Shown piece after piece: positions 11,681 to 21,825 of a DNA stretch of 64,000 nucleotides; the stretch's first letter is position 1; every line of letters starts with the position of its first letter. Made by a program: the position numbers and the translations under genes. This DNA is from Ancylobacter moscoviensis (GTDB lineage: Bacteria; Pseudomonadota; Alphaproteobacteria; Rhizobiales; Xanthobacteraceae), in NCBI RefSeq assembly GCF_007559435.1, contig NZ_VMBP01000004.1:1-64000 (forward strand), given 5' to 3'. The notes under the pieces are model-generated. The model worked only from the letters and a program-made list of their open reading frames with translations, did not search any database and was not told the origin of the DNA.

Positions 11681-11709
11681 TTGACATGGGGGCGGAATCG
11701 CTCTATGTG
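11681..11709 (+). promoter_or_regulatory. Predicted sigma70 promoter of rpsM-rpsK-rpoA-rplQ
   Basis: A perfect TTGACA (11681-11686) is followed after 17 nt by TATGTG (11704-11709). It lies in the 189-nt gap between adk and rpsM, exactly where the alpha operon separates from spc in this order. The CTTGACA box with a CTATGT-like -10 is the common alphaproteobacterial housekeeping pattern. Confidence 0.75.
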
Positions 11710-11851
11710 CCGCGCTTCACTTAAGCGGATGCCGCGCATCGACATCAAACGCTGATGTCGCGCGGCTTCGTGCGTATCTCTGCAAGGGCCGGTCTCCACC
11801 GGACGCGGAGTTTGTCAATTCCGGCTTGCCGGATCACATGGAGAGAGCGAC

Positions 11852-12220
11852 GTGGCTCGTATTGCAGGCGTAAATATCCCGACCAACAAGCGCGTCATCA
11901 TTGCGCTTCAGTACATTCACGGCATCGGTGCGAAGAACGCCGCCGATATCGTTGAGAAGGTCGGCATTCCGCTCGATCGCCGGGTCAACCAGCTGACCGA
12001 CCAGGAAGTGCTGCAGATCCGTGAGACGATCGACCGCGACTATCTGGTCGAAGGCGACCTGCGTCGCGAAGTCTCGATGAACATCAAGCGTCTGATGGAC
12101 CTCGGCTGCTACCGCGGCCTGCGTCATCGTCGCGGCCTGCCGGTGCGTGGCCAGCGTACCCACACGAACGCCCGCACCCGCAAGGGTCCGGCCAAGCCGA
12201 TCGCCGGCAAGAAGAAGTGA
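11852..12220 (+). CDS. rpsM: 30S ribosomal protein S13
   Basis: 122 aa starting at GTG 11852 ([10 protein letters not shown]), with GGAGAGAGCGAC as the Shine-Dalgarno. S13 sits in the 30S head, contacts the P-site tRNA through its C-terminal tail, and bridges to L5. The helix-two-turn-helix region and [16 protein letters not shown] tail are diagnostic. The 142-nt stretch from the promoter to this start is leader RNA. Confidence 0.97.
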   Translation: MARIAGVNIPTNKRVIIALQYIHGIGAKNAADIVEKVGIPLDRRVNQLTDQEVLQIRETIDRDYLVEGDLRREVSMNIKRLMDLGCYRGLRHRRGLPVRGQRTHTNARTRKGPAKPIAGKKK

Positions 12221-12224
12221 GTTG

Positions 12225-12245
12225 AGCGGGCTTCGGCCCGCTTTT
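12225..12245 (+). terminator. Intrinsic terminator-like hairpin between rpsM and rpsK
   Basis: A 7-bp GC-rich stem (12225-12231 with 12236-12242) closes on a TTCG tetraloop and runs into TTTT (12242-12245). It lies 4 nt after the rpsM stop, inside what is normally one operon. The short T run suggests partial rather than full termination. Confidence 0.7.
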
Positions 12246-12336
12246 CCGCGCCGGAGCCCTGGGCGGCCGGCGCATTCGACACGAATATTGTCCCGAGCGC
12301 CTGGAATGACGGGCGCGCCTGAAGGATCGAAGGTTT

Positions 12337-12726
12337 ATGGCTAAAGAAGCTGCCCGCATCAAGCGCCGCGAGCGCAAGAACATCGCCTCCGGCGTCGCGC
12401 ATGTGAATGCGTCGTTCAACAACACCATGATCACCATCACCGACGCGCAGGGCAACACGATCTCCTGGTCGTCGGCCGGCGCCATGGGCTTCAAGGGCTC
12501 GCGCAAGTCGACCCCGTATGCGGCGCAGGTCGCGGCCGAGGATTGCGCCCGCAAGGCCGCCGAGCACGGCATGCGCACCATCGAGGTCGAGGTGTCGGGT
12601 CCGGGTTCGGGCCGTGAGTCGGCGCTGCGCGCCTTCCAGGCCGCAGGCTTCACCGTGACGTCGATCCGCGACGTTACGCCGATCCCGCACAATGGCTGCC
12701 GTCCGCGCAAGCGTCGGCGCGTCTGA
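12337..12726 (+). CDS. rpsK: 30S ribosomal protein S11
   Basis: 129 aa. S11 forms part of the 30S platform near the Shine-Dalgarno helix. [18 protein letters not shown] and the C-terminal [17 protein letters not shown] are diagnostic. The gap before it (12221-12336) contains the terminator-like hairpin, and I saw no convincing separate promoter. Confidence 0.97.
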   Translation: MAKEAARIKRRERKNIASGVAHVNASFNNTMITITDAQGNTISWSSAGAMGFKGSRKSTPYAAQVAAEDCARKAAEHGMRTIEVEVSGPGSGRESALRAFQAAGFTVTSIRDVTPIPHNGCRPRKRRRV

Positions 12727-12740
12727 CGCTTAATCATCCA

Positions 12741-12758
12741 GCGGCGCGCGAGCGCCGC
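12741..12758. repeat. Short stem-loop between rpsK and rpoA
   Basis: A perfect 7-bp stem GCGGCGC/GCGCCGC closes on a GCGA (GNRA-type) loop. No T tract follows on either strand. It is most likely an mRNA structure in the 129-nt rpsK-rpoA spacer, possibly a processing or translation-control element. Confidence 0.4.
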
Positions 12759-12855
12759 AGGGGCCGCTGCGTTTGGCATTCCCTATCCGGCAGAGACCGG
12801 GGGCGGAGCTGCCGGCCAGGGTGTCCGGGGCACCGTCGAAACCAAGGGTGACGTC

Positions 12856-13872
12856 GTGATTCAGAAGAATTGGCAGGAGCTGATCAAGCCCGAGAAGCTC
12901 GAGGTCGCGGTCGGCAGCGATCCGAAGCGCCTCGCGACCGTTGTCGCCGAGCCGCTGGAGCGTGGCTTTGGCCAGACGCTCGGCAATGCGCTGCGCCGTA
13001 TCCTGCTGTCCTCCCTCCAGGGCGCGGCGGTGACGTCCGTGCATATCGACGGCGTCCTGCACGAGTTCTCCTCTATTCCGGGCGTTCGCGAGGATGTCAC
13101 CGACATCGTTCTGAACATCAAGGACATCGCCATCAAGATGGCCGGCGACGGCCCGAAGCGGATGGTGGTGAAGAAGCAGGGTCCGGGCATCGTCACCGCC
13201 GGTGACATCCAGACGGTGGGCGATGTGCAGGTGCTGAACCCCGAGCTCGTGCTCTGCACGCTCGACGACGGCGCCGAGATCCGCATGGAGTTTACGGTCG
13301 ACACCGGCAAGGGGTACGTGGCGGCGGATCGCAACCGTCCCGAGGACGCGCCGATCGGCCTCATTCCGGTCGACAGCCTGTACTCGCCGGTCAAGAAGGT
13401 CTCCTACAAGGTCGAGAACACCCGCGAGGGCCAGATCCTCGACTATGACAAGCTGACCATGACCATCGAGACCAACGGTTCGGTCAGCCCCGAGGACGCG
13501 CTCGCCTTCGCCGCGCGCATCCTGCAGGACCAGCTCGAGATCTTCGTCAACTTTGAGGAGCCCAAGCGCGAAGCGGAAAGCCCTGCCATGCAGGAGCTGC
13601 CCTTCAACCCGGCGCTGCTGAAGAAGGTGGACGAGCTGGAGCTGTCGGTCCGTTCGGCGAACTGCCTGAAGAACGACAACATCGTCTACATCGGCGACCT
13701 GATCCAGAAGACCGAGGCGGAGATGCTCCGCACCCCGAACTTCGGCCGCAAGTCGCTGAACGAGATCAAGGAAGTTCTCGCGAGCATGGGCCTGCACCTC
13801 GGCATGGAAGTGCCTGGCTGGCCGCCGGAGAACATCGAGGATCTCGCCAAGCGGTTCGAAGATCACTACTGA
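12856..13872 (+). CDS. rpoA: RNA polymerase subunit alpha
   Basis: 338 aa starting at GTG 12856 (the typical alphaproteobacterial opening [12 protein letters not shown]). The alpha dimer nucleates core RNA polymerase. The N-terminal assembly domain (about 1-235) contains [16 protein letters not shown]. The C-terminal domain (about 250-338), which contacts UP elements and activators, contains [12 protein letters not shown]. Promoter-bound regulators in this genome act through this subunit. Confidence 0.98.
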   Translation: MIQKNWQELIKPEKLEVAVGSDPKRLATVVAEPLERGFGQTLGNALRRILLSSLQGAAVTSVHIDGVLHEFSSIPGVREDVTDIVLNIKDIAIKMAGDGPKRMVVKKQGPGIVTAGDIQTVGDVQVLNPELVLCTLDDGAEIRMEFTVDTGKGYVAADRNRPEDAPIGLIPVDSLYSPVKKVSYKVENTREGQILDYDKLTMTIETNGSVSPEDALAFAARILQDQLEIFVNFEEPKREAESPAMQELPFNPALLKKVDELELSVRSANCLKNDNIVYIGDLIQKTEAEMLRTPNFGRKSLNEIKEVLASMGLHLGMEVPGWPPENIEDLAKRFEDHY

Positions 13873-13946
13873 GCATTGAACGCGGCGTTCGAGCCGCTAC
13901 AACCATCATCGGCTCGAAAGCCGTCGCACGTTAGGATTTAGTCGCC

Positions 13947-14378
13947 ATGAACCACGGCAAAGCCCATCGCCGGTTCAACCGGACCGCTGAGCACCGCAAG
14001 GCCATGTTCGCCAACTTGGCGCAGGCGCTCATCACCCATGAGCAGATCATCACCACCCTGCCGAAGGCCAAGGATCTTCGCCCGGTGGTCGAGAAGCTGA
14101 TCACCCTCGGCAAGCGTGGCGGTCTGCACGCCCGCCGCCAGGCCATCGCCGAAGTGCGCGACGTTGCCGTCGTGCGCAAGCTCTTCGACGTGATCGGCCC
14201 GCGCTACAAGGAGCGCAACGGCGGCTACACCCGCATCATCAAGGCGGGCTTCCGCCATGGCGATTCGGCGGCGATCGCGGTGATCGAGCTGGTCGACCGC
14301 GACGAGGCGGCCAAGGGCGCGGCGGATCTCGCCCGTCACGAGGCGGCGAAGGCGGAAGAAGCCACCGCCGCGGCGTGA
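13947..14378 (+). CDS. rplQ: 50S ribosomal protein L17
   Basis: 143 aa. L17 lies near the exit tunnel. The N-terminal [17 protein letters not shown] and [21 protein letters not shown] positions are diagnostic. An Ala/Glu tail (about residues 117-143) is lineage-typical. It is the last gene of the alpha operon, closed by a strong terminator. Confidence 0.97.
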   Translation: MNHGKAHRRFNRTAEHRKAMFANLAQALITHEQIITTLPKAKDLRPVVEKLITLGKRGGLHARRQAIAEVRDVAVVRKLFDVIGPRYKERNGGYTRIIKAGFRHGDSAAIAVIELVDRDEAAKGAADLARHEAAKAEEATAAA

Positions 14379-14405
14379 GCCGGCACACAGAACGAATTGG
14401 GACGA

Positions 14406-14435
14406 GGGGCGGCCAGGAGCCGCCCCTTTTCTTTT
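14406..14435 (+). terminator. Rho-independent terminator of the ribosomal operon
   Basis: An 8-bp GGGGCGGC/GCCGCCCC stem (14406-14413 with 14419-14426) and a CAGGA loop are followed by TTTTCTTTT (14427-14435). This is a strong intrinsic terminator 27 nt after the rplQ stop. Confidence 0.92.
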
Positions 14436-14513
14436 GGCGCACAGACGAGGGAAGGGTGCCGCGGATGCTGCTTGCCCTTTCTCCGCCGCAGGCCGGGGAC
14501 TATATCTGGCGAT

Positions 14514-15962
<1,449 letters not shown>

Positions 15963-15969
15963 GGCTGCC

Positions 15970-17286
15970 TTGTCCGATCTCTTCGCTACCGCCGGACTGG
16001 AAGGCGCGGCCCCGCGGCCGCTGGCGGATCGTCTGCGCCCGCAGCGCCTCTCCGAGGTCGTCGGGCAGGAGCATCTGACGGGGCCGGAAGGCGCGCTGAC
16101 ACGTATGATCGCGAACCGCTCGCTCGGCTCGCTGATCTTCTGGGGGCCGCCCGGCACCGGCAAGACCACGGTCGCCCGGCTGCTGGCGCGCGAGACCGAC
16201 CTGCACTTCGAGCAGATCTCCGCCATCTTCACCGGCGTCGCCGACCTCAAGAAGGTTTTCGAGGCGGCACGGGGGCGGCGGGCCATCGGGCAGGGGACGC
16301 TGCTCTTCGTCGACGAGATCCACCGTTTCAACCGTGCCCAGCAGGATGGCTTCCTGCCGGTGATGGAAGACGGTACCATCACCCTGATCGGTGCGACGAC
16401 GGAAAACCCGTCTTTCGAGCTGAACGCCGCGCTGCTGTCCCGCGCCCGCGTGCTCGTCTTCAAGGCGCTCGACGCGGAGGCCATCGAAAGGCTGTTGCAG
16501 CGCGCGGAGACGCTGGAGGGGCGGCGCCTGCCGCTCGATCCCGATGCCCGCGCGGCGCTCGCCGGCATGGCGGACGGCGACGGCCGCTATCTCCTCGGCC
16601 TTGCCGAGGAGCTGCTGTCCCTGCCGGAGGGGCCGGACCTCGACGTGGCGGGCCTCGCCGCCACCATGCAGAAGCGGGCGCCGATCTACGACAAGGGGCA
16701 GGACGAGCACTACAACCTGCTGAGCTGCTTCCATAAGAGCCTGCGCGGCTCGGATGTGAATGGCGCCATGTACTGGGCCGCTCGCATGATCACCGGTGGC
16801 GAGGACCCGGGAACCGTCTTCCGTCGCCTCTGCTGCGCGGCGTCCGAGGATGTCGGCATGGCCGATCCTCAGGCGATGCCGATGGTCGTGGCCGCGTGGA
16901 ACGCCTTCGATCGCGTGGGCTGGCCGGAAGGCCGCCTGTTCCTCGCCCAGGCCATCGCCTATGTCGCCACCGCGCCGAAGTCGAATGCCGCCTATTCGGC
17001 CTTCAACGCGGCTTTGGCGCTGGCACAGAAGACCGGCTCGCTGCCGCCGCCCAAGCACATCCTGAATGCGCCGACCAAGCTGATGAAGGAACTCGGCTAC
17101 CACGCCGGCTACCGCTACGATCACGATTTCCCCGATGCCTATGCCGGGCAGGAGTTCTTTCCCGAGGAACTCGCCGGCGATCCGCGGACGGATTTCTACG
17201 CGCCTAACGAGCGGGGCTTCGAGCGCGAGGTGAAGAAGCGGCTGGAATACTGGGCGCGCCTGCGCGCCGAGCGGCAGGGCAAGTGA
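15970..17286 (+). CDS. rarA: Replication-associated recombination protein A (AAA+ ATPase)
   Basis: 438 aa, starting at TTG 15970 with GAGG at 15961-15964. RarA/MgsA is a clamp-loader-like AAA+ ATPase acting at stalled replication forks with SSB. Walker A is GPPGTGKT (residues 59-66) and Walker B is LLFVDEIHR (about 111-119). The C-terminal MgsA domain includes HYNLLSCFHKSLRGSD. It starts 7 nt after the protease stop, so the two genes are likely cotranscribed. Confidence 0.95.
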   Translation: MSDLFATAGLEGAAPRPLADRLRPQRLSEVVGQEHLTGPEGALTRMIANRSLGSLIFWGPPGTGKTTVARLLARETDLHFEQISAIFTGVADLKKVFEAARGRRAIGQGTLLFVDEIHRFNRAQQDGFLPVMEDGTITLIGATTENPSFELNAALLSRARVLVFKALDAEAIERLLQRAETLEGRRLPLDPDARAALAGMADGDGRYLLGLAEELLSLPEGPDLDVAGLAATMQKRAPIYDKGQDEHYNLLSCFHKSLRGSDVNGAMYWAARMITGGEDPGTVFRRLCCAASEDVGMADPQAMPMVVAAWNAFDRVGWPEGRLFLAQAIAYVATAPKSNAAYSAFNAALALAQKTGSLPPPKHILNAPTKLMKELGYHAGYRYDHDFPDAYAGQEFFPEELAGDPRTDFYAPNERGFEREVKKRLEYWARLRAERQGK

Positions 17287-17301
17287 TTTGGGAGGCGGCC
17301 G

Positions 17302-17685
17302 GTGAATGCGATTGCACTGGTGTTCGTCGGGGCCGGCATCGGCGGCGTGCTGCGGCATCTGGTGAATGTCGCCGGGCCGCGAGTCTTCGGCACCGGATTC
17401 CCGGCCGGAACCCTGCTGATCAACGTGCTCGGCTCGTTCCTCATCGGCTGCGTCGCGGGCTGGCTCGCCTTCAAGGCGGGAGAAAGCTGGAGCCAGAACG
17501 TGCGGCTCTTCGTCGTCACCGGCGTTCTCGGCGGCTTCACCACCTTCTCCGCCTTCTCTCTGGAGACCGCCTTGCTGGCGGAGCGCGGGGAGATGGGCCT
17601 CGCGGCGCTCTATGTCGGCGGTTCCGTCGCCCTTTCGCTCTTTGCCGTGTTCGGCGGGCTCGCGCTGATGCGGGCTCTCGCGTGA
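17302..17685 (+). CDS. crcB: Fluoride export channel CrcB/Fluc
   Basis: 127 aa, GTG start at 17302 behind GGAGG. It is a four-helix membrane protein that forms dual-topology dimers and lets fluoride leak out of the cell. The motifs GIGGVLRH, GTLLINVLGSF (Asn41) and GGFTTFSAFS, the Phe-box and Na+ site region, are present. No fluoride riboswitch precedes it; the gene follows rarA after 15 nt and seems to be transcribed with it. Confidence 0.95.
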   Translation: MNAIALVFVGAGIGGVLRHLVNVAGPRVFGTGFPAGTLLINVLGSFLIGCVAGWLAFKAGESWSQNVRLFVVTGVLGGFTTFSAFSLETALLAERGEMGLAALYVGGSVALSLFAVFGGLALMRALA

Positions 17686-17733
17686 CGCGGCGCTGCGTCT
17701 CGGCTATGTGCTGGGGCGAGGAGAAAACCATCC

Positions 17734-18825
17734 ATGGCCGTTGAGACACGCCGCGTCGACCCGGACGAAGAGGGCATGCGGCTCGACCGCTGGTTCAAGA
17801 CGCATTTCCCCGACCTGTCCTTCGGTCATCTGCAGAAGCTGCTGCGCAGCGGGCAGGTGCGGGTGGACGGCGGCCGGGTGAAGACCAATTCGCGCCTTTC
17901 CGCCGGCCAGAGCATCCGTATTCCGCCGCTGGAGGAGAAGCCGCAGCTTTCCGCCGCCGACCATCTGGAGGCCGAGGAGCGCGTCGCGCGCGGCGAGGCG
18001 CCGGTCCGTCCGGCGCGGAATGGTACGCCCGCTCGCGGGGAGGGCGTCGTGGCGCCGGCGGTGAAGCGCGCCAGCGCCGACGACAAGGACGCGGTCGCGC
18101 TGCGTCAGATGACGCTCTACGAGGATCGCGACGTGCTCGTGCTCAACAAGCCCTACGGCCTCGCCGTGCAGGGCGGCTCGGGCACCTATCGGCACGTCGA
18201 CGGCATGTTGGAGGCGCTGCGTGGTGATGACGGCCAGAAGCCGCGCCTCGTGCACCGCATCGACAAGGACACCTCCGGCATCCTTCTGGTGGCCAAGAGC
18301 CGCCTTGCGGCCTCCACCTTGGCCAAGACGTTCCGCTCGCGCTCGGCGCGCAAGGTCTACTGGGCTCTGGTCCCCGGCGTTCCGCGCCCGTCGCAGGGGC
18401 GCATCTCGACCTATCTCGCCAAGGACGAGGCGGCGGAGCGGATGCGCGTTGCCCGCCACGGCGACGACGAGGCGAGCCACGCCATCTCCTACTACGCCGT
18501 GGTGGACCATGCGGCGCAGAAGCTGTCCTGGCTGTCGCTGAAGCCGGTCACGGGCCGCACGCACCAGCTGCGCGCCCATGCGGCCCATATCGGCCATCCC
18601 ATCGTCGGCGATCCGAAATATTTCAACGTCGAGAACTGGCCGCTGCCGGGCGGCCTGCAGAACCGGCTCCACCTGCTGGCGCGGCGGCTCGTCATCCCGC
18701 ATCCGCGCGCCGACCGGCTGATAGACGTTTCCGCGCCGCTGCCGCCGCATATGCAGCAGAGCTGGAACGTGCTCGGCTTCGACGCTTCGCAGTACGATCC
18801 CATCGTCGAGGCGCCGGAGAGCTGA
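17734..18825 (+). CDS. RluA-family 23S rRNA pseudouridine synthase (RluC/D-like)
   Basis: 363 aa. An N-terminal S4 RNA-binding domain (about 14-65) is joined by a long Ala/Glu-rich linker (about 66-122) to the pseudouridine synthase domain. The catalytic motif HRIDKDTSG carries Asp177. LKPVTGRTHQLRAH is the second family signature. RluC modifies positions 955, 2504 and 2580 in E. coli, and the exact target here is inferred only from gene order (rarA-crcB-rluC is usual in this order). Confidence 0.9.
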   Translation: MAVETRRVDPDEEGMRLDRWFKTHFPDLSFGHLQKLLRSGQVRVDGGRVKTNSRLSAGQSIRIPPLEEKPQLSAADHLEAEERVARGEAPVRPARNGTPARGEGVVAPAVKRASADDKDAVALRQMTLYEDRDVLVLNKPYGLAVQGGSGTYRHVDGMLEALRGDDGQKPRLVHRIDKDTSGILLVAKSRLAASTLAKTFRSRSARKVYWALVPGVPRPSQGRISTYLAKDEAAERMRVARHGDDEASHAISYYAVVDHAAQKLSWLSLKPVTGRTHQLRAHAAHIGHPIVGDPKYFNVENWPLPGGLQNRLHLLARRLVIPHPRADRLIDVSAPLPPHMQQSWNVLGFDASQYDPIVEAPES

Positions 18826-18950
18826 CCCGCTCCATTCAGCCATGCGGCGCGCGACGGGCTGGAACGCTCGCCGGGCGTTCTCGAACGGATGGCGCGGCGG
18901 CGGGCGATGGGCTAGGGATTTGGCGCTGTCATCTTTCGGGAAGCCCTGCC

Positions 18951-19739
18951 ATGTCCTGCCTCGCGAGCCGCGTTGCCATCGTCCTGGCGGTGTGCGGGCT
19001 CGCCGCGGCGCCGGCCTTGGCGGCGCAGGATTGCGAGGGCAGACTCGGCACCTCGCGCGTCATGGAGGTCGACCCCACGGGCGGGCTCCAGGTCGGCACC
19101 AAGCATTTCCCGCAGACCCTCGACCTCGCCGACAAGGAAGTCGTGCTCACCTTCGACGACGGGCCTCTGCCCGGCACGACCCCGGCCGTGCTGAAGGCGC
19201 TGGCCCGCGAATGCGTGCGTGCGACCTTCTTTCTGGTCGGCCGCAACGCGGCGGCGCATCCGGACCTCGTCCGCCGCGCGATCGCTGAGGGGCACACGGT
19301 CGGCCATCACAGCATGACCCACCCCATGACGCTGGCCGACATGCCCTTCGACAAGGCGGTCGCCGACATCGACCGGGGCCTGCGGGCGGATGACAAGGCG
19401 GCCTATGGCGTCGCTGGCGCCCGCCCGCCCGTGCCGTTCTTCCGCTTCCCCGGCTTCGGCTCCTCGCCGGAGTTGCTGGACTATCTGAAGGGGCGGGGAA
19501 TCGGCGTATTCGGCGCCGATTTGTGGGCGTCGGACTGGAATCCGATGACGCCGGACGAGCAGCTCAAGCTGGTGATGACCCGGCTCGACCATGCCGGGCG
19601 GGGAATCATCCTGTTCCACGACACCCGCAGCCAGACGGTGAAGATGCTGCCGGCCTTCCTGGCGGCGCTGAAGGAGAAGGGCTACCGGGTGGTGCACGTC
19701 GTGCCGCCGCCGGCCCGTTCCGCCGCCGTGCCGCAATAG
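18951..19739 (+). CDS. Secreted polysaccharide deacetylase (NodB-type)
   Basis: 262 aa with a Sec signal peptide (cleavage near APALAAQ, residue 26). The NodB homology domain has TFDDGP (Asp69, Asp70), the metal-binding His pair in HHSMTHP (His120, His124), the RFPGFG motif and DWNP, and the last conserved His is in LFHDTR. It likely removes N- or O-acetyl groups from an extracellular or cell-wall polysaccharide; the substrate cannot be read from sequence. A 125-nt gap separates it from the pseudouridine synthase gene. Confidence 0.88.
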   Translation: MSCLASRVAIVLAVCGLAAAPALAAQDCEGRLGTSRVMEVDPTGGLQVGTKHFPQTLDLADKEVVLTFDDGPLPGTTPAVLKALARECVRATFFLVGRNAAAHPDLVRRAIAEGHTVGHHSMTHPMTLADMPFDKAVADIDRGLRADDKAAYGVAGARPPVPFFRFPGFGSSPELLDYLKGRGIGVFGADLWASDWNPMTPDEQLKLVMTRLDHAGRGIILFHDTRSQTVKMLPAFLAALKEKGYRVVHVVPPPARSAAVPQ

Positions 19740-19776
19740 GCGCTTCCAACCGAACCGTTTTTCCGATGCCGGGTGC

Positions 19777-19810
19777 CGAAAACGACAACGGCGACCCTGA
19801 AGGTCGCCGT
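19777..19810 (-). terminator. Rho-independent terminator of tRNA-Leu
   Basis: A perfect 9-bp stem (19788-19796 with 19802-19810) closes on a 5-nt loop. Read on the minus strand it is followed by TTGTCGTTTT, a broken T tract. It lies 22 nt beyond the tRNA 3' end and also separates the tRNA from the convergent deacetylase gene. Confidence 0.7.
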
Positions 19811-19831
19811 GCGTTCCGAACCCGGATTGTT

Positions 19832-19916
19832 TGGTGCGGTCGAGAGGACTCGAACCTCCACGGTGTTACCCACTGCCACCTCAAGGCAGCGCGTCTACCA
19901 ATTCCGCCACGACCGC
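19832..19916 (-). tRNA. tRNA-Leu(GAG)
   Basis: Read on the minus strand, the 85-nt sequence begins GCGGTCG and ends CGACCGCACCA, so the acceptor stem pairs perfectly and CCA is encoded. The anticodon stem CTGCC/GGCAG encloses the loop TTGAGGT, giving anticodon GAG (plus-strand 19880-19882), which reads CTC and CTT leucine codons. A long variable arm and the T-arm GGTTCGAGTCC are present, as expected for a class II tRNA. No integrase or attachment-site duplication is seen beside it. Confidence 0.97.
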
Positions 19917-20091
19917 ATTGCTGGCACCGAGGCTGCTTCGTCAGCAGCCGGCGCGAGCGGGGCATCGTCTAACAGATCGAATGGGGCTCCACAAGGGCCG
20001 CGACGCCCGCGACGCCGGTCCGCCGCCGCCTGTGGACAGCCGTGCCCGGCACGCATGGCGGAGGCAGGAGACAGAAGACGGGGCAGTGACT

Positions 20092-20859
20092 ATGTATCCT
20101 GTCATGACCGATGCGCCGCACCTCACCCCGAACCCCGCCGCCATGGCGCGCGATGTGCTCTCGCCCGTGCTTCTCGCCGGGCCCGGCAATCCGCCGGTGC
20201 GCTGGCGTGTCTCGGTGGAGCCCGTCGCCTATCCCGACGCTCTGGCGGAGATGGACCGGCTGGCCGAGGAGATCGCGGCCGGGCGTGCCGACGAACTGGT
20301 CTGGCTGCTGGAGCATCCCCCGCTCTACACCGCTGGCACCAGCGCGCGGCCGGAGGATCTTGTGGACGCGGAGCGATTCCCGATCTTCCAGACGGGGCGG
20401 GGCGGGCAGTTCACCTATCACGGCCCCGGCCAGCGCGTGGCCTATGTGATGCTCGACCTCAAGCGCCGCGAGCCGGACCTGCGCCGCTACGTCGCCGCGC
20501 TGGAGGAATGGCTCATCCGTGCGCTCGACGCCTTCAACGTGAAGGGCGAGCGGCGCGAGGACCGCGTCGGCGTCTGGGTGCGCCACCCGACCAAGGCCGG
20601 GGAGGGCGAGGACAAGATCGCCGCCATCGGCATCCGCGTGCGCCGCTGGGTGACGATGCACGGCATCTCGCTGAATGTGGAACCGGAGCTGTCGCATTTC
20701 GCGGGCATCGTGCCCTGCGGGGTGCGCGAGCACGGCGTCACCAGCCTCGTCGAGCTGGGGCTGCCGGTGACGATGGAGGATGCCGACCTCGCGCTGCGCC
20801 GCGCCTTTGAGACGGTCTTCGGGCCGACGATCGCCGAGGAGGCTACGCCGTCAGCTTGA
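20092..20859 (+). CDS. lipB: Lipoyl(octanoyl) transferase
   Basis: 255 aa from ATG 20092; ATG 20104 is an alternative start, and the N-terminal 35 residues are weakly conserved. LipB moves octanoyl groups from acyl carrier protein to lipoyl domains of 2-oxoacid dehydrogenases and GcvH. The signature [12 protein letters not shown] is at 103-114. The catalytic pair is Lys175 (in DKIAAIG) and Cys209 (in GIVPCG). An insertion around residues 165-174 ([10 protein letters not shown]) is typical of alphaproteobacterial LipB. Its end overlaps the convergent anti-sigma gene by 17 nt. Confidence 0.94.
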   Translation: MYPVMTDAPHLTPNPAAMARDVLSPVLLAGPGNPPVRWRVSVEPVAYPDALAEMDRLAEEIAAGRADELVWLLEHPPLYTAGTSARPEDLVDAERFPIFQTGRGGQFTYHGPGQRVAYVMLDLKRREPDLRRYVAALEEWLIRALDAFNVKGERREDRVGVWVRHPTKAGEGEDKIAAIGIRVRRWVTMHGISLNVEPELSHFAGIVPCGVREHGVTSLVELGLPVTMEDADLALRRAFETVFGPTIAEEATPSA

Positions 20860-21280
20860 AGCCGAGGGTCAGCACGTTGCGTCCACCCTCGCGCCGGTAG
20901 GCGAAGCTGTCGCAGAGCGTGCGCACCAGATGCACGCCGAGCCCGCCTATGGGGCGTTCCTCGACCGTGCCGGTGAGGTTCGGCGCCGGGGCGGCGAAGG
21001 GATCGAAGGCGTCGCCATCGTCGCTGAAGGTGAGTTCCAGCCGGTCGCCGGTGCGGCGGATATGTACGCCGATGTCGCCGGTGCGCCCGTCCGGGTAGCC
21101 GTGGTCGACGGCGTTGTTGAAGAACTCGTCGACCGCGAGCTCCAGCCGGTAGGCCGGCGTCGGCGGGATGTCCGCCTGCTCGATGAAGGATTCGAGCCGG
21201 CCGATCAGCGGTTCGAGCTGGCTGAGGTCGTTCGTCAGGCGGATGTCGAGCTCAAGGTCAGTCAACGGCCCGTCCCCCAT
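20843..21280 (-). CDS. RsbW-like anti-sigma serine kinase (GHKL ATPase)
   Basis: 145 aa. A single HATPase_c_2 domain with the N-box [15 protein letters not shown] (Glu52, Asn56), a G1-like SDDGDAFDP (Asp87-Asp88) and the G2 region GGLGVHLVR (112-120), so ATP binding is intact. Such proteins phosphorylate a STAS antagonist and sequester a partner (often a sigma factor). The STAS partner is probably the gene 35 nt upstream. No sigma factor gene is nearby, so the output is unknown. Confidence 0.85.
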   Translation of the reverse strand: MGDGPLTDLELDIRLTNDLSQLEPLIGRLESFIEQADIPPTPAYRLELAVDEFFNNAVDHGYPDGRTGDIGVHIRRTGDRLELTFSDDGDAFDPFAAPAPNLTGTVEERPIGGLGVHLVRTLCDSFAYRREGGRNVLTLGFKLTA

Positions 21281-21315
21281 TCCGTCGCGCCGCCGATGAA
21301 GCCGGTGGCGCCCGA

Positions 21316-21651
21316 TCAGGTGAAGGTGGCGAGGGCCGCTTCGCGGCTCTGATGGATCGGAATCAGCGTCGAGAAGCCGCTGACGTCGAACACTTCATGC
21401 ACCTGCGGGATCAGGCCACACACCGCCAGCGTCGCGCCGGAGCTGCGCGCCAGCTTGGTGGCCTTCAGCACAACGCGCAGGCCGGCCGAGCTGATGTAGG
21501 TGAGATCGGCGAAGTCCAGCAGGATGACGCTGCCGTCGTCCGGCGCCGCCGCCAGGAACTCGTCCAGCTTGGGAGAAGAGCTGCTGTCGAGCCGTCCCCG
21601 TACGGCGGTGACCACGACATTGCCCTCGACGATACGGTCGATCTGTATCAC
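21316..21651 (-). CDS. STAS-domain anti-anti-sigma factor (RsbV/SpoIIAA-like)
   Basis: 111 aa, GTG start with TTGGAG upstream. The single STAS domain has the phosphorylation loop ISSAGLR with Ser55 as the expected phosphoserine. It most likely binds the neighbouring RsbW-like kinase in its unphosphorylated form. It is transcribed with the downstream kinase (35-nt gap) and lies 174 nt after the permease gene; nothing recognisable is in that gap beyond the Shine-Dalgarno. Confidence 0.86.
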   Translation of the reverse strand: MIQIDRIVEGNVVVTAVRGRLDSSSSPKLDEFLAAAPDDGSVILLDFADLTYISSAGLRVVLKATKLARSSGATLAVCGLIPQVHEVFDVSGFSTLIPIHQSREAALATFT

Positions 21652-21825
21652 GTCCCAACTCCAAGAATGCCGCTGCAGGACGCTGCCGGGACAGGACCGG
21701 GGGCATGTTCCGTGCCCGCTTCGCCTGCCGGTCCGCCTGTCGCGTGCGGATGCCTGAGAAGTACCGGCAACGCGCTAGCCGCGCAAGCGTGTCCGGCGGG
21801 TCTCGATGCCGTCGCGCGGCGTCCG

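Noticed and set aside
19832-19916. tRNA-Leu as an integration site for a mobile island
   Set aside because: No integrase gene, no direct repeat of the tRNA end, and the flanking genes are ordinary chromosomal genes with similar base use.
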